Source: Reddybacter sp041277045
Lineage (GTDB): Bacteria > Pseudomonadota > Gammaproteobacteria > Pseudomonadales > Porticoccaceae
Direction: 5' to 3'
Length of the DNA: 64,000 nucleotides
Assembly: GCA_041277045.1 (NCBI GenBank)
Contig: JBGFSY010000002.1
Location: 124,001 to 188,000, forward strand
Shown: one piece after another, positions 62,185 to 64,000 of the stretch
How positions within the stretch are numbered: the first letter of the stretch is position 1
How the letters are laid out: each line of letters begins with the position of its first letter
The notes under the pieces: model-generated
What the model was told of the DNA's origin: nothing
The model's database searches: none
The model's input: only the letters and a program-made list of their open reading frames with translations
Position numbers and translations under genes: made by a program

Positions 62185-63081
62185 ATGGCTCAGGGTGGGG
62201 TAGCAATTGGGGTAAAACGCTTCGAGCGTATTTTGCGTATTCCTACGCCCACCCCTTTTGACGTTGGTGATATCAACAGCTATGTGATTTTGCCCGAAGC
62301 GGGCTCTAAACAGCTGGTGTTAATTGATACGGGCGTCGGTACGGAAGAAGCCTGGCAGGGGCTGCAGGCGGGCCTGGCTGAAGTGGGTTATCGTATAGAG
62401 GATATCACTTTACTGTTGCTCACCCATGCCCATACGGATCATTTCGGTCAGGCCAGTCGAATCCGTGATGCTTCTGGCTGCGAAGTATGGGGCCACGAAA
62501 ATGTAAGTTCTACTGTCGCCGGTTTCCTGCCTCCACCAGAGCGAATCGAAGTTGAACGAGCGGTTCTCCAGCGCTATGGCTTTAGTTCTGAAATGTATGA
62601 CAAGGCCTACGATTATCGCGCTTATATTGCCGATATTTTTAGACCCTGTGAGCTTGATCGTGAGCTACAGGATAATGACATCGTGCCCATTCATGGTTTC
62701 GATTTAAAGGTGGTTCACACGCCAGGACATTGCCCTGAAGAGGTGGTTTTCTGGCAGCCAGAGAGCCTGCAAATGTTTTCTGGCGACCATTTACTGCCGG
62801 ATATAACGCCGGTATGCTTGTTAGAATTTCCTGAAACAGTGGACGGTGAGCGTGTTCACACACTGCCCCAGTATTACAGCTCTGCTGACAAAATATTACC
62901 CTACGATGTGAGTTATATTTACCCAAGCCATGGCGATATTTTTCAGGATCACCGGCAGTTGATTGCTGGCTATAAATTGTCGACAGAACGGCGCTTATTG
63001 AAAATATCGAAGATACTTAAGCAGCACGGCATGCTGACACCGTTTGAGGTGGGTAAGCTCAGAGGTAATGGGGCATCTTGA
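62185..63081 (+). CDS. Metallo-beta-lactamase-fold hydrolase
   Basis: A 298-residue metallo-beta-lactamase-fold protein. LLLTHAHTDHFGQASRI is the HxHxDH zinc motif (about residue 80), FDLKVVHTPGHCPEEVVFW the next His, MFSGDHLLPDITP the Asp and YPSHGDIFQDH the last His. It is not a close copy of the enzyme at 59530, since the insert after the zinc motif is different. A thioesterase or lactonase-like step at the end of the pathway is plausible. Confidence 0.88.
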   Translation: MAQGGVAIGVKRFERILRIPTPTPFDVGDINSYVILPEAGSKQLVLIDTGVGTEEAWQGLQAGLAEVGYRIEDITLLLLTHAHTDHFGQASRIRDASGCEVWGHENVSSTVAGFLPPPERIEVERAVLQRYGFSSEMYDKAYDYRAYIADIFRPCELDRELQDNDIVPIHGFDLKVVHTPGHCPEEVVFWQPESLQMFSGDHLLPDITPVCLLEFPETVDGERVHTLPQYYSSADKILPYDVSYIYPSHGDIFQDHRQLIAGYKLSTERRLLKISKILKQHGMLTPFEVGKLRGNGAS

Positions 63082-63212
63082 CATGCTTTTTGACGAAGGT
63101 TTTGTCACGACACGAGAGGTGGCTGGGGTGATTCACTATGAATTGTTAATGGTCCCTGGCCCTGCGGCCACCTTTAAACCGGTAAGGTATTGAAAACGGA
63201 AGGAGGACAGTT

Positions 63213-63434
63213 GTGAATCACGGTAAAGCCAATGAGCTAATCGGTACCTCGGTGGTATCGTTTGAAGATGCACTTGCGTGTATTTTGCAGCGAGCGAACA
63301 AAACACTTCGTGGAATTCACACGATGGAAGTGATCGATAAAACTGTATCGATAAAAGAGAGCGGCGAGATGGAGTATTGCGTTCGTGCTTTTTTAAAATT
63401 TGATATGACACCACCGGATTTATTACACCTATAG
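63213..63434 (+). CDS. Dodecin-like protein
   Basis: A 73-residue protein of the dodecin fold, small proteins that form hollow dodecamers and bind flavins. The core SVVSFEDALACILQRANKTLRGIHTMEVIDKTVSI matches the family pattern GTS-x-SxEDAxxxAIxRAxKTLRxLxWxEV. The GTS motif (IGTSVVS) and the RANKTLRG helix are kept. The position of the flavin-stacking Trp holds Thr (GIHTMEV). A strong ribosome binding site, AAGGAGGA, precedes the GTG start. It is 6 bases upstream of a second dodecin-like gene. Confidence 0.8.
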   Translation: MNHGKANELIGTSVVSFEDALACILQRANKTLRGIHTMEVIDKTVSIKESGEMEYCVRAFLKFDMTPPDLLHL

Positions 63435-63440
63435 GATTGA

Positions 63441-63647
63441 ATGATGAGCGTATTTAGTGTGTCCAGTGTCAGTGCAGCATCCCCCGTCAGTTTTCAGGAT
63501 GCTCTGGAAAAGGGCTATTCCCGGGCGAGCTCCACCCTGCGTGGTATTGAGTCTATTGAGGTCATCGGTGAGCGTGCAAATGTCGAAGCCGGAGTGATCA
63601 AAGAGTACGTTGTCGATCTTAAAATAGTATTTGCATTAGAGAAGTGA
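63441..63647 (+). CDS. Dodecin-like protein, tandem paralogue
   Basis: A 68-residue paralogue of the gene just upstream. ASPVSFQDALEKGYSRASSTLRGIESIEVIGERANVEAGVIKEYVVDLKIVFALEK matches the dodecin strand-helix-strand-strand layout along its whole length and ends with the family's LKVGFxLE-like strand. The position of the flavin Trp holds Ser (GIESIEV). Two adjacent Met codons lie at the start (63441 and 63444). The two genes overlap almost head to tail, so they are probably cotranscribed, and the proteins could assemble together. Confidence 0.8.
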   Translation: MMSVFSVSSVSAASPVSFQDALEKGYSRASSTLRGIESIEVIGERANVEAGVIKEYVVDLKIVFALEK

Positions 63648-63866
63648 TAGTTGGTTCTCAAGTTTGACTTTCCAAGATAATAATAAGGCCAAGACACTCC
63701 AGTTTTTTGGGTGTTTGATGATAGCCTGTACTAACGCGATCAGTGGCAGTTTCTTTCTGTGTCTGACGCTGTAGTTAGTAGTAGGGCGTAGTTTTCGACA
63801 ATTCAAAATGTAGCCCTTCTACCAGTAAATCGTTCAGAACAATAAATTGGCTAATGGGTGTGCAAA

Positions 63867-64000
63867 ATGGATGATATGGATGAAGAGGTTCTCCAACTTT
63901 TCGTAGAGGAATCTAGAGAGCATTTGGCAGGTATTGAAGATGACCTGTTGGCTATGGAAGCAATGGACGGGCTCGACGAAGATCTTGTGAACAGGGTGTT
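63867..64000 (+). CDS. CheA-like chemotaxis histidine kinase, N-terminal Hpt region (3' end outside window)
   Basis: The first 44 residues of a gene that runs off the window. MDDMDEEVLQLFVEESREHLAGIEDDLLAME is the typical opening of the histidine-phosphotransfer domain of CheA and related hybrid kinases (acidic start, then FxxExxExLxxIExxLLxLE). The phosphorylated His itself lies further on. The rest of the gene is needed to tell CheA from other Hpt proteins. It follows the dodecin pair after a 219-base gap. Confidence 0.65.
   Translation, partial: MDDMDEEVLQLFVEESREHLAGIEDDLLAMEAMDGLDEDLVNRV

Noticed and set aside
1..64000. CRISPR arrays, rRNA and tRNA genes
   Set aside because: No regularly spaced repeats and no rRNA or tRNA-like sequences were seen on either strand.

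Overview
The window looks like a chromosomal segment of a marine gammaproteobacterium. The pyruvate dehydrogenase E1/E2 pair is of the Azotobacter/Pseudomonas type. A CheA start, crotonase and CoA-transferase genes and a large catabolic cluster fit a free-living heterotroph. Four sulfotransferases in one polysaccharide locus point to a saline habitat. The placement (possibly near Spongiibacteraceae/Cellvibrionales) is an inference from gene content only.

Layout. 1-1841: the end of aceE and all of aceF. 1885-45165: a polysaccharide locus of about 43 kb, mostly on the minus strand. It holds a Wzy/WaaL-type ligase, a membrane sulfatase-fold protein, many GT2 and GT4 glycosyltransferases, four sulfotransferases, three deacetylase-like proteins, a Wzm/Wzt ABC exporter whose ATPase carries a C-terminal glycan-binding-type domain, a sugar kinase-like phosphotransferase, a CDP-glycerol-type transferase, a formyltransferase, a CapK-like adenylate-forming enzyme, two probable alpha/alpha-toroid proteins, a VanZ/ligase fusion of 1140 residues, an asparagine-synthase-like amidotransferase and the dTDP-L-rhamnose genes rmlB-D-A-C. 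A decayed IS5-type transposase and an AT-rich glycosyltransferase on the opposite strand interrupt it near 25.8-28.2 kb. 45332-46381: galE.

46383-50655: a CoA-transferase, a lipoprotein, an NSS-family sodium symporter and an enoyl-CoA hydratase. 50814-52785: a dead RND efflux operon with a large internal deletion, several frameshifts and a lost start codon. 53323-63081: a probable catabolic cluster with an alpha/beta hydrolase, two luciferase-like flavin monooxygenases, three short-chain dehydrogenases, two metallo-beta-lactamase-fold hydrolases, a zinc alcohol dehydrogenase and a DUF2889 protein. 63213-63650: two tandem dodecin-like genes that both lack the flavin-stacking Trp. The window ends in the start of a CheA-like histidine kinase gene.

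How it fits together. The polysaccharide locus probably builds a rhamnose-containing glycan decorated with sulfate, formyl and perhaps glycerol-phosphate groups, exports it by an ABC pathway, and ligates it to a carrier. The catabolic cluster has the enzyme set expected for stepwise oxidation of an alcohol to a ketone, flavin-dependent oxygenation (possibly Baeyer-Villiger), and opening of the resulting lactone or ester. The substrate cannot be read from the sequence.
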